Part shown: piece after piece, positions 16,345-25,480 of the stretch
Numbering within the stretch: position 1 is the stretch's first letter
How the letters are laid out: each line of letters opens with the position of its first letter
Program-made: the position numbers and the translations under genes
The notes under the pieces: generated by a model
Told to the model about the DNA's origin: nothing
Databases searched by the model: none
What the model saw: only the letters and a program-made list of their open reading frames with translations
DNA from: Devosia sp. 1566
GTDB taxonomy: Bacteria; Pseudomonadota; Alphaproteobacteria; Rhizobiales; Devosiaceae
Assembly: GCF_004005995.1 (NCBI RefSeq)
Contig: NZ_CP034767.1
Coordinates: 1,302,001 to 1,366,000, forward strand
DNA length: 64,000 bases
Direction of reading: 5' to 3'

Positions 16345-17322
16345 TCAGGCCTTCTCGGGTACCTTTTCCCCCGGACCGGAGGCCGCGAAGATCAGCCGCT
16401 GCAGCACGATGAACAGGAACAACAGCACCCCGATGACGATCTTGGTCCACCAGCTCGAAAGCGTGCCATCAAAGATGATGTAGGTTTGCACGAGTCCCAG
16501 CAGCATCACGCCCACAAGGGTTCCGACCACAAAGCCATAGCCACCCGTCAACAGCGTGCCCCCGATCACCACCGCGCTGATGGCGTCAAGTTCGACGCCA
16601 ACCGCCGCCAGCGGATAACCCGCGGAGGTGTAGATGGAAAACACGATCCCCGCCAGCCCGGCCATGGTGCTCGAGAGGATATAGATCAGCACCGTCGTGC
16701 GCGCCATCGGCACCCCCATCAGCGCCGCCGAAGTCGCATTGCCGCCAATGGCATAGACATAGGAGCCGAACTTGGTGCGATGCGCGAGCACCGCGCCCAA
16801 GGCGAAGATCCCGAGCATTAGGAGGCCGATAAAGCTCAGCCGCCCGCCACCGGGCAAGCGGATGATGAGGCTTGTGAGCCAATCCACAAACGGGTGGTCG
16901 ATCCCCACTGAATCCTGGGTGATCACCGAAGCGCCACCACGGGCGAGGAACATGCCCGCGAGCGTGACGATGAACGAGGGCACCTGGAGGAAATGGATCG
17001 CGAGCCCCATTGTGGCGCCGAACGCCGCCGCTACGGCCAGCGCAATGGCAAAAGCCAGCACTGGATGCAGCCCCATCCAGGTAATCAGCACGGCAACAAG
17101 CACGCCGGTAAACCCGATCACCGCGCCCACCGAGAGATCGATGCCACCCGAGATGATCACAAAGGTCATGCCCACCGCGGCGATGCCGAGAAAGGCATTA
17201 TCGGTAAGGAAATTGCCCAGGACGCGCGTGGAGAACATCCCGGGGAACTGGAGCACGGCCAGCCCATAGGCAACGAGGAAAATGACGAGGGTGGCGAGAA
17301 GCGGCCGGAGACTGCGATTCAT
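16345..17322 (-). CDS. yjfF: Galactofuranose-type ABC transporter permease YjfF
   Basis: 325 residues from ATG 17322, which overlaps the ytfT stop (ATGA). About ten membrane helices, with the BPD_transp_2 motif AAVGMTFVIISGGIDLSVGAVIGFTGVL and DAISAVVIGGTLLTGGYGFVVGTLVGVM. Length and gene order (Q-R-T-yjfF) match the E. coli system. It forms the inner-membrane channel as a heterodimer with YtfT. Confidence 0.9.
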   Translation of the reverse strand: MNRSLRPLLATLVIFLVAYGLAVLQFPGMFSTRVLGNFLTDNAFLGIAAVGMTFVIISGGIDLSVGAVIGFTGVLVAVLITWMGLHPVLAFAIALAVAAAFGATMGLAIHFLQVPSFIVTLAGMFLARGGASVITQDSVGIDHPFVDWLTSLIIRLPGGGRLSFIGLLMLGIFALGAVLAHRTKFGSYVYAIGGNATSAALMGVPMARTTVLIYILSSTMAGLAGIVFSIYTSAGYPLAAVGVELDAISAVVIGGTLLTGGYGFVVGTLVGVMLLGLVQTYIIFDGTLSSWWTKIVIGVLLFLFIVLQRLIFAASGPGEKVPEKA

Positions 17323-18323
17323 GAGGTCTTGACCTTGGGCACGGCCACCAGCTTGCGCGGCATGACCCGGCCGGCGAGCGGCGATTGCACCAGCAGGATC
17401 AGGAAGATCATGCCAGCCTTGACGATGAGGTTGAACTCGGGCCGGAACCCGGAGACGAGAATGCCGGTGTTCATGGCCTGGATGATGAGCGCCCCCACCA
17501 CCGCCATCGGCACCGAAAAGCGCCCGCCCAGCAGCGACGTGCCCCCGATCACGACGGCCAGGATGGCGTCGAGTTCGAGCCACAGCCCGGCATTATTGGC
17601 GTCGGCACCGCGAATATCTCCAGTGACGATCAGCCCGGCGATCGCGGCGCATAGTCCCGAGAGGGCATAAACAAAGAACAGCAGCATGCGGCTGCGAATA
17701 CCCGAGAGGCTCGCTGCGGCGCGATTGACCCCGACAGCCTCGATGAAGAGCCCGAGCGCGGTGCGTCGCACCAGCAGCGTCACCCCCACCATCAGCACCA
17801 GCGCAATCACTGCCGCCATGGGGAAGCCGAGAAACGAGCCGGTGCCGATAAAGACCAGCAGGGGATTGTTGAAGGTGACGATCGAGCCTTCGGTGATCAG
17901 CTGGGCAATCCCGCGCCCCGCCACCATCAGCACCAGCGTGGCAATGATCGGCTGGATGTTGAACACTGCCACCAGCAGCCCGTTCCACAAACCGCAGGCG
18001 AGCCCGAGCCCCAGCGCCGCCGCCACGGCAATGGGCGCCGGATAGCCTGCCACGACGAGGCTCGCCGCCGCCGCGCCCGCGACGGCCATGATGGCGCCCA
18101 CCGACAGGTCCACACCCTTGGTGGCGATCACACCCGCCATGCCGATGGCGAGAATGGCAACTGGCGCCCCGCGATTGAGCACGTCGATCAGGCTGCCAAA
18201 GAACCGCCCGTCCTGCCAGGTGATGCGAAAGAAGTTGGGAAATAGCAGCCAGTTGATCAGCAGCACCCCGACAAGGGCGAGAAGCTGCGGATTGGCGAGG
18301 CGGTTGAGCGACTGGCGGATCAT
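17319..18323 (-). CDS. ytfT: Galactofuranose-type ABC transporter permease YtfT
   Basis: 334 residues, ten membrane helices. It has LAIGMAGVIATKGVDLSVGAIMAVAGA near residue 65 and LDAILAVVIGGTSLLGGRF toward the C-terminus, both typical of ribose-family permeases. The start overlaps the ytfR stop by four bases (ATGA), and the end overlaps yjfF, so all three are translationally linked. Confidence 0.9.
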   Translation of the reverse strand: MIRQSLNRLANPQLLALVGVLLINWLLFPNFFRITWQDGRFFGSLIDVLNRGAPVAILAIGMAGVIATKGVDLSVGAIMAVAGAAAASLVVAGYPAPIAVAAALGLGLACGLWNGLLVAVFNIQPIIATLVLMVAGRGIAQLITEGSIVTFNNPLLVFIGTGSFLGFPMAAVIALVLMVGVTLLVRRTALGLFIEAVGVNRAAASLSGIRSRMLLFFVYALSGLCAAIAGLIVTGDIRGADANNAGLWLELDAILAVVIGGTSLLGGRFSVPMAVVGALIIQAMNTGILVSGFRPEFNLIVKAGMIFLILLVQSPLAGRVMPRKLVAVPKVKTS

Positions 18324-19837
18324 GCCTCCTCTCCTTCCTTGTGGTTGGCGATGGCCTGCACGATCACGGCCGGGCTCATTTGCTCGCCATGCAATTCGGC
18401 CACGAGTTCACGGTCGCGCATGACGACGATGCGCGAGGAATAAGCGACCACTTCGTCGAGCTCGGACGAGATCACCACTAGTGCCATGCCATCGTCGCGC
18501 AATCGGTTGATGGTGCGCACGATCTCGGCATGGGCGCCCACATCGATGCCGCGGGTCGGCTCATCCAGGATCAGGAAGGCCGGATCGGTCGCGAGCCAGC
18601 GCGCGAGGATCGCCTTTTGCTGATTGCCGCCCGACAAGAGCTTGATGGGCATGTCGAGGGAAGCCGCGCGGATATCGAGTGATTCCCCGAACTTGCCGGC
18701 AATCTCGAGCTGTTCATCCCGGCTGAGCGCGGTGAACCACCCGAGCTTGCCCTGCAGCGCAATGACGATGTTTTCGCGCACCGACAGATCGCCGAAAATG
18801 CCCTCGATCTTGCGATCTTCGGGCAGGAAGCCAAATCCGTGATTGATCGCATCCGTTGGGCGATTGATGACGAGCTGCACGCCTTCCATCGACACGCTGC
18901 CTTCGTCGGCCGCGTCGGCCCCGAACATGATGCGCGCCATTTCCGTGCGACCTGACCCCAGCAGGCCCGCGACCCCGATCACCTCGCCTTTGCGGATGGT
19001 CAGGTCGAAGGGATGAACGCTGCGCTTGCGGCCATAGCCCTTGAACTCCAGCAGCACCTCGCCGCGCGCCCCATCGGCCTCAAGGCTGGTGGCACCGGAA
19101 AAGGCGATATCCTTGCCAAGCATCAGGCGTACCACTTCGCTGCGATTGAGCGTATCGATGTCGCGCGTGCCCACGAGCTTGCCGTTGCGCAGCACGGTGA
19201 CGCGATCGGCGATGGCAAACACCTGCTCGAGGAAATGGGTGATGAACACCACCGCCATGCCTTGGGCCTTGAGCCCGTTGATGACCTCGAACAGCCGCTC
19301 CACTTCATTGCGGTCGAGGCTCGCGGTGGGTTCGTCGAGGATCAGCACCTTGCCCGAAAGCTCGACGGCCCGGGCAATGGCAACGATCTGCTGCACCGCC
19401 ACCGAATGGGTACCCAGCTCGCTGCCCGGGTCGAGCGCCAGGCCATAGCGCGCCAGCACCACGCGTGCTTCGCGCTCCATGCGGCGCCGGTCCACCAGGC
19501 CCCATCGCGTCGGCTGGTGCCCCAGGAACAGGTTCTCGGCGACCGAGCGATTGGGCAGGAGATTGACCTCCTGATACACCGTGCCGATGCCATGGGTCTG
19601 AGCGTGCTGCGGATTGGCCAGCACAATTGGCCGCCCTTCCGCGAGGATCCGCCCCCCATCGGGCTGATAGGCCCCGGTCAGGATTTTAATCAGCGTGGAT
19701 TTGCCGGCGCCATTTTCACCCAGAAGCGCATGCACTTCGCCCGCGCGCAGGCTGAAATCGACCTGGTCGAGTGCCAGGTGATTGCCGAAAATCTTGGTGA
19801 TGCCGCGCGCTTCAAGCGCATAAGGGCCGTCTGACAA
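18320..19837 (-). CDS. ytfR: Sugar ABC transporter ATPase YtfR (two nucleotide-binding domains)
   Basis: 505 residues. The start is a TTG at 19837 with AGGAGG five bases upstream; no nearer ATG fits. The N-terminal domain has Walker A GENGAGKST and Walker B LILDEPTA, with a degenerate signature (HSVAVQQ). The C-terminal domain has a degenerate Walker A (GLLGSGRTE) but an intact signature LSGGNQQK and LILDEPTRG. This alternation is normal for ribose/galactose-class ATPases. Confidence 0.92.
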   Translation of the reverse strand: MSDGPYALEARGITKIFGNHLALDQVDFSLRAGEVHALLGENGAGKSTLIKILTGAYQPDGGRILAEGRPIVLANPQHAQTHGIGTVYQEVNLLPNRSVAENLFLGHQPTRWGLVDRRRMEREARVVLARYGLALDPGSELGTHSVAVQQIVAIARAVELSGKVLILDEPTASLDRNEVERLFEVINGLKAQGMAVVFITHFLEQVFAIADRVTVLRNGKLVGTRDIDTLNRSEVVRLMLGKDIAFSGATSLEADGARGEVLLEFKGYGRKRSVHPFDLTIRKGEVIGVAGLLGSGRTEMARIMFGADAADEGSVSMEGVQLVINRPTDAINHGFGFLPEDRKIEGIFGDLSVRENIVIALQGKLGWFTALSRDEQLEIAGKFGESLDIRAASLDMPIKLLSGGNQQKAILARWLATDPAFLILDEPTRGIDVGAHAEIVRTINRLRDDGMALVVISSELDEVVAYSSRIVVMRDRELVAELHGEQMSPAVIVQAIANHKEGEEA

Positions 19838-19911
19838 AACCGCCTCCTGGTTCAGCCGACCCGCTTTGATGACCCGGTCGGCAGCTCGCCGGCCCTGGTC
19901 ATGGGTCTGAC

Positions 19912-19940
19912 TTGCACCCCGGCGCGGAGCCGGGATGCAA
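19912..19940 (-). other. Intercistronic hairpin between ytfQ and ytfR
   Basis: TTGCACCCCGGC and GCCGGGATGCAA pair over 12 bp with one mismatch around a five-base loop, starting 17 bp past the ytfQ stop. No U run follows, so it is more likely a processing or stability element than a terminator. Confidence 0.6.
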
Positions 19941-19956
19941 TTGCGATGCGATCAGG

Positions 19957-20928
19957 TCAGTAACCGAGATCCTTGCGGCGCTCGTATTCGCCCTCGGGAT
20001 CGTTCTCGGCCGTATAAAGCTTGGACTCGGTGATGATGAACTTCTCGGGCTCGGTGCCGTCAGCCCAGTAAGCGCCCAGGGCGTCAAAGGCGGGACCAGC
20101 CATGTTTGGCGTCAACTCAACGGTGGCATTGGCTTCGCCGGCCGCAATGGCCTGGAAGATGTCGGGCACGGCGTCAATTGAGACGACCTTGATGTCGGTG
20201 CCCGGCTTGAGGCCGGCATCCTTGATCGCCTGGATGGCGCCAACCGCCATGTCGTCGTTATGGGCGTAAACCGCGCAGATATCGGCGCCATTATTGGACG
20301 ACTTGAGGAAGGCTTCCATCACTTCCTTGCCCTTGGCGCGGGTGAAATCGCCCGTCTGGCTCTGGCCGATCGTGATGTTGTCGTGGCCAGCAATGGCTTC
20401 TTCAAAGCCCTTCTTGCGGTTAATGGCTGGCGTGGAGCCAACGGTGCCCTGCAGCTCAACGACATTGCAGTCCTCGTCGCCGACATTGTCGACCAGCCAC
20501 TGGCCGGCCACACGGCCTTCTTCCACCTGGTCGGAGGCGACGGAAGTTAGGTACAGATCCTCAGGGGCATCGACGCCGCGATCGAGCAGCACGACCGGGA
20601 TCTCGGCTTCCTTGGCTTCGGACAGCACGTCGTCCCAGCCGGTCGCCACCACTGGCGCGACGAGGATCGCGTCAACGCCCTGGGCGATAAAGCCGCGAAT
20701 GGCCTTGATCTGGTTTTCCTGCTTTTGCTGGGCATCGGCGAATTTGAGATCGACGCCGCGCGCTTCGGCTTCCTGCCGGGTCACAGCGGTTTCAGCCGCG
20801 CGCCAGCCCGATTCCGAGCCGATCTGGGAAAAGCCGATGACCTTGCCGGAAACATCCTGCGCCAGGGTAGCGGAAGACAAGGCAGTAGCGAGGCCTGCCG
20901 CGAGGGCAAGCTTGGTAATGATGTTCAC
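19957..20928 (-). CDS. ytfQ: Galactofuranose-type ABC sugar-binding protein YtfQ
   Basis: 323 residues from GTG 20928, chosen because CTCCC/GGGAGG lies six bases upstream and the signal peptide MNIITKLALAAG then begins at residue 1. The mature protein closely follows E. coli YtfQ, from memory: GFSQIGSESGWRAAET, QQKQENQIKAIRGFIAQGVDAI, APVVATGWDDVL, CNVVELQGTVG, YAHNDDMAVGAIQAIKDAG and VELTPNMAGPAFDAL. It binds galactofuranose or a related pentose/hexose in the periplasm. A TATAAT-like -10 is present at 21003-20998. Confidence 0.93.
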   Translation of the reverse strand: MNIITKLALAAGLATALSSATLAQDVSGKVIGFSQIGSESGWRAAETAVTRQEAEARGVDLKFADAQQKQENQIKAIRGFIAQGVDAILVAPVVATGWDDVLSEAKEAEIPVVLLDRGVDAPEDLYLTSVASDQVEEGRVAGQWLVDNVGDEDCNVVELQGTVGSTPAINRKKGFEEAIAGHDNITIGQSQTGDFTRAKGKEVMEAFLKSSNNGADICAVYAHNDDMAVGAIQAIKDAGLKPGTDIKVVSIDAVPDIFQAIAAGEANATVELTPNMAGPAFDALGAYWADGTEPEKFIITESKLYTAENDPEGEYERRKDLGY

Positions 20929-21207
20929 TGGTAACCTCCCATGTGCCAGTCGCGGCGTATTCACCTGCGACGGTGGGGAATCCCTACTAAAAGTACTATT
21001 ATATGTAAAGTGGGTTGAGCGACTGCTGCCGCAGCAGACCCAAGTAACTGGTGCGGGCTATACTTCCGGGGCAGAGAGCAGGGGTGAGCCCTCACTTCAC
21101 CTGGGTGCGGTCACACCAGTTTTTCTCCCGGACATGATCTTTCCCCAAAGCACCGGCAAAGGAGCATGGACGAGAGACTCGCCAAACCGCCCGCCAAAGG
21201 AAAACCC

Positions 21208-21564
21208 ATGAAGCTGCTCCCCTTCGCGGCCATTGTGCTGACCATGATCATGCCCGCCCAAGGGCAGGAGCAATCGGCTTCCTGGGTTGAGCAGAAATGC
21301 GGGGCTTACCAGGCAGCCTGGACGGATGCCGTCGCCGCTGCCGACGAGACCCAGGTCAACTATGCCTTCATTGCCGCCAACGAGAACTTCATCGCCGGTG
21401 GCTGCACCGAACCGGTGGAGGCCTGCCCGCGCTCGCGGGTGGAACTGGACATCGCCAATGCGCTCACGCTGGCAATGATGAATGCCGGGGCGGCAAGCAC
21501 CTTCCTGCCCTTCCGCTGCCCGGTTGAACCGACGGACAATGGCTGGTCCGGCCCAGGCCTCTAA
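21208..21564 (+). CDS. Secreted hypothetical protein (118 aa)
   Basis: Start at ATG 21208, preceded by AAAGGAAAA. The signal peptide MKLLPFAAIVLTMIMPAQGQ is followed by a short acidic domain with four cysteines (QKCGAYQ, GGCTEP, EACPRS, FRCPVE), which could form two disulfides in the periplasm. I do not recognise the family. It is divergent from ytfQ and convergent with the gene at 21588, which it approaches within 23 bp. Confidence 0.7.
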   Translation: MKLLPFAAIVLTMIMPAQGQEQSASWVEQKCGAYQAAWTDAVAAADETQVNYAFIAANENFIAGGCTEPVEACPRSRVELDIANALTLAMMNAGAASTFLPFRCPVEPTDNGWSGPGL

Positions 21565-21587
21565 CGTCGGGCCGTCGCCTCCTTAGG

Positions 21588-22268
21588 TTACGCAGCCTTC
21601 CGCGCCGTCCAAACCATGTGACGCGCCCCACGCCCACCAGAGCGAGCTCGCACCCGGTTCTCCTCGACACTGGCAAAGCCCGAGCCCTCGAGGCGGCGCG
21701 TGAACTCCGCGCTGGGATGGGCTGACCACACAGCCAGGACCCCGCCCGGACGCAGTGCCGCCCGCGCCGCCGCCAGTCCCGCCCGGCTATAAAGCGCATC
21801 ATTGCCTTCCCGGCTGACCCCGTCAGGGCCATTGTCGACATCGAGCAGCACCGCGTCATACGCGTTCTTGCCCGCGCCGATCAGCCGCCGCACATCGGCC
21901 TCGACCACGCTCACCCTGGGGTCGGCGAGGCAATCGCCGAACACCGGCCCCAGCGGCCCATGCGCCCAGGCAATCACCTGCGGCACGATCTCGCCGACTG
22001 TGATCCGCGCATCGGCATTGAGCAGCGTGAGCGCGGCGCGCAGGGTAAATCCCATTCCGAGCCCGCCGATCAGGATATGGGCCCTGGGGCGCGCCTTGAT
22101 CGGGTCGCAGGCAAGCCGCGCCAGTTCTTCTTCCGAGCCGCTGAGCCGGCTATTCATCAGCTCATTGGTGCCTAGCATGATGGAATATTCGTCCCCGCGC
22201 TGCATCAGCCGCAGCCGCGTGTCACCACCCGGTACGCTGGCGGAATCAAGCTCGATCCAAGGCTTCAT
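21588..22268 (-). CDS. Spermidine synthase-like SAM-dependent methyltransferase-fold protein
   Basis: 226 residues from ATG 22268 (MKPWIELD). The Rossmann core shows GGLGMGFTLRAAL (cofactor loop), ITVGEIVPQVIAWAHG (acidic strand 2), VSVVEADVRRLIG and YDAVLLDVDNGPDG, the layout of the spermidine synthase family. The N-terminal segment RGDEYSIMLGTNELMNSR resembles the substrate-side strands of that family. Whether it makes polyamines or methylates something else cannot be decided. A 10+10 palindrome lies 50 bp upstream. Confidence 0.75.
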   Translation of the reverse strand: MKPWIELDSASVPGGDTRLRLMQRGDEYSIMLGTNELMNSRLSGSEEELARLACDPIKARPRAHILIGGLGMGFTLRAALTLLNADARITVGEIVPQVIAWAHGPLGPVFGDCLADPRVSVVEADVRRLIGAGKNAYDAVLLDVDNGPDGVSREGNDALYSRAGLAAARAALRPGGVLAVWSAHPSAEFTRRLEGSGFASVEENRVRARSGGRGARHMVWTARKAA

Positions 22269-22587
22269 CGGCGGCCCGTCCTGGCTGGTGCAAACGGCAA
22301 CGCTGCCGCGGCAGGTAGCCCGGACAGACCTGTCCGGGCACGGCGACAACCAAGGCGGTGTCATAGGAGCCGTACCCCGCAAGATCAAGCAGGGCCGTTT
22401 TAAGCTCACTCGCCAAGCTTCGCGAAGTCCAATGCCATCAGTGGCTTGACTGCTAGACCGGATTCTCTTGCAGAACTTACTATGAACGTTGCCGGCCATT
22501 GTCCGCTCTTCTTGCAACCAGCCGGTTGCCATGCGGCGCCTTAGCGGCCAAAATGCCGCAGCGTCAGTTCGTTCAGGAGGAATATCA
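22269..22587. other. Divergent intergenic region (319 bp) with a strong palindrome
   Basis: It separates the methyltransferase-fold gene from the quinoprotein dehydrogenase gene. The clearest feature is the perfect inverted repeat GCCCGGACAG-AC-CTGTCCGGGC at 22318-22339. A TTGACT (22446-22451) could be a -35 for the rightward gene but has no good -10. I see no further gene here. Confidence 0.5.
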
Positions 22588-24501
22588 ATGAATTCAAGCG
22601 CCAAGACCAGCATGGGTCGCCTATCCACCCAAAGCCTGCTCGCTGGAGTAGCACTGGCCGGCCTGCTCGCCATGCCCATGCTTGCCTCGGCGCAAGAAAC
22701 GCCCGTCGAGATCCCCAAGGGTCAGAACGAGCTGTTTTCCTCTCGCGTTGTGTCCACGGCCCTCAGCAATCCATGGGCCATGCGCTGGGGTCCCGACGAC
22801 CAGATTTGGGTCACCGAGCGCACCAGTGGAGAAGTTACTCGCGTTGATCCCGAGACCGGCAACCAGCAGGTGCTGCTGACCCTTGATGACGTCTACACCG
22901 GCGTGCAGCACGAGGGCCTTCTGGGCCTGGCGCTTCATCCTGAACTGCTTCAGGGCACCGGCAACGACTATGTGTATCTGAGCTACACCGTCAACAACGG
23001 CACGGCCGAGGAGCCCGATCCTTCCGCCCGGATCGTGCGCTACACCTATGACGAGGCCACGATGCAACTGAGCGACCCCACGGTCCTCATCGAAGGGCTG
23101 CCGGCCTGGAACGACCACAATGCCGGCCGCGTCGTCATCGGGCCGGACATGAAGCTGTATTATTCCATCGGCGAGCAGGGCGCCAATTTCGGCCGCAACT
23201 TCCGCCGCCCCAACCTCGCTCAGGCCCTCCCCACCGCCGAGGAAGTCAGCGGCGAGGATTGGCACACCTATTCCGGCAAGATCCTGCGCATGGAACTCGA
23301 CGGCGCCATCCCCGAGGACAACCCGGAGATCGAGGGCGTGCGCAGCCATATCTACAGCTATGGGCACCGCAATCCGCAGGGCATCGCTTTCGGGCCCGAT
23401 GGCACGCTCTACGAAGCCGAACACGGCCCCTCGAGCGACGACGAGCTCAACATCATCCAGCCCGGCGGCAATTATGGCTGGCCCAATGTCGCCGGCTTCA
23501 AGGATGACATGGCCTATTCCTATATCAACTGGAGTGAGGCCCCGCCCGACATCGAACGCATCGTTACTCCAGTGCCCGACACCGTCCCGCAAACCGCGGA
23601 AACCGAGTTCGAGGGCGAGATGGTGGATCCGCTGGCCACCTACTTCACCGTCGACAGTGATTTCCCCTTTGGCGAGCAGTGCGGCTTCATCTGCAACCCC
23701 ACCATCGCCCCCGCATCGGTGCTGTTCTACGAAGCCGGCGAGAACGGCATCGCCGAGTGGGACAACTCCATCCTGATGCCGACCCTCAAGCATGGCGTGC
23801 TCTACGTGCAGCACATGAGCGAAGACGGCAAATCGGTCGATGGCCTGCCCGAAGCCTGGCTCGGCAGTCAGAACCGCTATCGTGACGTGATCATCGCCCC
23901 CAATGGCCGCGATGTCTTCATCGCCACCGACGCCTTTGGCTCCGTCGTCCAGCTGTATGGCGATGAGCTGACCACGAGCGTGCTGCACAATCCTGGCGCG
24001 ATCCTGAAGTTCACCTATGGTGGCGAGGAAGGCAGCGTGATCGGCACCGCCGGCGAGGCGCCAACCGACGCGCCTGCGTCCGAAGCCGTGCCGCCTGCCG
24101 GTGGCCCCGAGGAATGGGAGAACCCGGCCAATCAGGGGACCGAAACGGCACCCGCCGAAGGCGCGGCTCCCGACAATGCTGCCGCCGCACCGGCCGCCGG
24201 GGCAGGGGAGGCCGATCTTGCTTCCCTCGTCAGTGCCGGCCAGCCTAAATTCGTCTCCACCTGCTCGGCCTGCCATGGCGTCAACGGTCAGGGTGGCGCC
24301 GGCGCGGTGCTTGCCGGCAACCAGAACCTGGCCGATGCCGGCCATGTCGCCTCAACCGTGATCCATGGCTTGGGCTATATGCCACCCTTTGGTGATGAGC
24401 TCAGCGACGAGGACATCGCCCAGATCGGCAGCTATATCCGCAATTCCTGGGGCAACGACTTCGGGCCGCTGACCATCGATGAGGTGGCCGCCAAGCGCTA
24501 G
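22588..24501 (+). CDS. Soluble PQQ glucose/sorbosone dehydrogenase fused to a cytochrome c domain
   Basis: 637 residues; AGGAGG precedes ATG 22588. A signal peptide ends at ASAQ. Residues about 45-500 form the six-bladed quinoprotein propeller, closely resembling Acinetobacter GdhB from memory: NPWAMRWGPDDQIWVTER, DHNAGRVVIGPD (catalytic His near 177), YGHRNPQGIAF, GGNYGWPNVAG and NRYRDVIIAPNG. An Ala/Pro/Glu linker (about 500-545) leads to a class I cytochrome c: CSACH haem site at 559-563 and axial Met near 598 (GYMPPF). It should oxidise periplasmic aldoses and pass electrons within the chain to haem. Confidence 0.9.
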   Translation: MNSSAKTSMGRLSTQSLLAGVALAGLLAMPMLASAQETPVEIPKGQNELFSSRVVSTALSNPWAMRWGPDDQIWVTERTSGEVTRVDPETGNQQVLLTLDDVYTGVQHEGLLGLALHPELLQGTGNDYVYLSYTVNNGTAEEPDPSARIVRYTYDEATMQLSDPTVLIEGLPAWNDHNAGRVVIGPDMKLYYSIGEQGANFGRNFRRPNLAQALPTAEEVSGEDWHTYSGKILRMELDGAIPEDNPEIEGVRSHIYSYGHRNPQGIAFGPDGTLYEAEHGPSSDDELNIIQPGGNYGWPNVAGFKDDMAYSYINWSEAPPDIERIVTPVPDTVPQTAETEFEGEMVDPLATYFTVDSDFPFGEQCGFICNPTIAPASVLFYEAGENGIAEWDNSILMPTLKHGVLYVQHMSEDGKSVDGLPEAWLGSQNRYRDVIIAPNGRDVFIATDAFGSVVQLYGDELTTSVLHNPGAILKFTYGGEEGSVIGTAGEAPTDAPASEAVPPAGGPEEWENPANQGTETAPAEGAAPDNAAAAPAAGAGEADLASLVSAGQPKFVSTCSACHGVNGQGGAGAVLAGNQNLADAGHVASTVIHGLGYMPPFGDELSDEDIAQIGSYIRNSWGNDFGPLTIDEVAAKR

Positions 24502-24521
24502 TCGAGCTGCAACCGTGACGC

Positions 24522-24551
24522 AAAAGGCGGGAGCAATCCCGCCTTTTCTTT
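24522..24551. terminator. Bidirectional intrinsic terminator
   Basis: AAAAGGCGGGA-GCAA-TCCCGCCTTTT is a perfect 11-bp stem followed by TTTTCTTTT rightward; on the other strand the stem is also followed by TTTTG. It ends the quinoprotein gene and the convergent gene at 24555. Confidence 0.88.
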
Positions 24552-24554
24552 TGC

Positions 24555-24947
24555 TCAACTCGGCAACGCCGCCTCGACCGCCGACTTGTCCAGCACCGAC
24601 GAGACCGTTTTGATCTGCCCATCCTCGAATCGGTAAAACACGTGCTCCGCGAATTGCACCCGCCGCCCATTTACCGGCCGCCCGAGAAAGCTCCCGCGTG
24701 GCGTGCAGTCGAACCACAAGCGCGCCGCCACATTGGCCCCCTCGCAGACCAGCAGGTCGATTTGGAACCGCAGATCCGGGATCTGCCGAAAATCCTCCTC
24801 CAGCATCGCGCGATAACCCGCCAGCCCGAACGCCCGCCCGTTATGGCTGACTTCCGCATGCACGAACGTGCCGAGCCGCTCCCAGTCCTGGGCATTGAGG
24901 CAGTCGACATAGCGCCGATAGATCGCCCCCAGATCGTCACCCGCCAT
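24555..24947 (-). CDS. SnoaL-like/ester cyclase (NTF2 fold) protein
   Basis: 130 residues from ATG 24947 (GGGAGGGGGCG upstream). The NTF2-like pattern is clear: IYRRYVDCLNAQDWERL, then VSHNGRAFGLAGYRAMLEEDF, IDLLVCEGANVAARLWFDCTPRG and FAEHVFYRFEDGQI. Members include polyketide cyclases and many uncharacterised enzymes. It is 13 bp downstream of the GFA gene, so probably in one operon. The reaction is unknown. Confidence 0.75.
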   Translation of the reverse strand: MAGDDLGAIYRRYVDCLNAQDWERLGTFVHAEVSHNGRAFGLAGYRAMLEEDFRQIPDLRFQIDLLVCEGANVAARLWFDCTPRGSFLGRPVNGRRVQFAEHVFYRFEDGQIKTVSSVLDKSAVEAALPS

Positions 24948-24960
24948 CGCCCCCTCCCAG

Positions 24961-25428
24961 CTAAACCGCGCCCGCAGCCTCAACGCTGCTCTGGGCCTGC
25001 GCAATCGCCGCGCCGAATTCAGCCGGCGTCGGCGACTCGGGAAAAGCCGGAACGCCCTCGGGCAGCATCACCCAGGCTTGCTTGCGGCTGGTCCACAGAT
25101 GCGCGACCGGCGCAATCGCCTGCCGCTCGTTCAAGGTGCCGGCGCGCAGGAACACCATGCCCGGGAGCACATCATTGCGGTTAAACAGGCGCGTATGACA
25201 CTCGCGGCAGAACAGTTCTTCGGAAACCATGCCCTCGATCTTGCGCCGATAGGCCTCAAGTTCGCCCTCGCATTCGAAGCTGGCGGCCCGAACCATGGCG
25301 TGTTCGGCAAAGGCACTGCCGCTGCGCAACTGGCAATCGAGGCAGTGGCACGCATAAACATGCACCGGCTCGTCCGCCGCGATCCTGTAGGTCACGGCCC
25401 CGCATTCGCAGCTTCCGGTTTTCGGCAT
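24961..25428 (-). CDS. GFA/CENP-V domain zinc protein
   Basis: 155 residues. It carries the metal motifs of the GFA fold: CECGAVTY near the N-terminus, [17 protein letters not shown] around residue 27 and CRECHTRLF around residue 75. The family was named after glutathione-dependent formaldehyde-activating enzyme, but most members have no proven activity. It is co-directional with the SnoaL-like gene. Confidence 0.88.
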   Translation of the reverse strand: MPKTGSCECGAVTYRIAADEPVHVYACHCLDCQLRSGSAFAEHAMVRAASFECEGELEAYRRKIEGMVSEELFCRECHTRLFNRNDVLPGMVFLRAGTLNERQAIAPVAHLWTSRKQAWVMLPEGVPAFPESPTPAEFGAAIAQAQSSVEAAGAV

Positions 25429-25480
25429 CTATTCTGGTCGTCCTGTCAATCTACGGCGCCCGCTAACGGGCGAGCGCTCT

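Noticed and set aside
22418..22427. CTTCGCGAAG palindrome
   Set aside because: Ten-base palindromes of this composition are expected by chance in GC-rich sequence.
22621..24345. 574-codon open frame opposite the quinoprotein dehydrogenase
   Set aside because: It mirrors a well-recognised gene, has no recognisable domain, and such frames arise from G/C-rich third positions.
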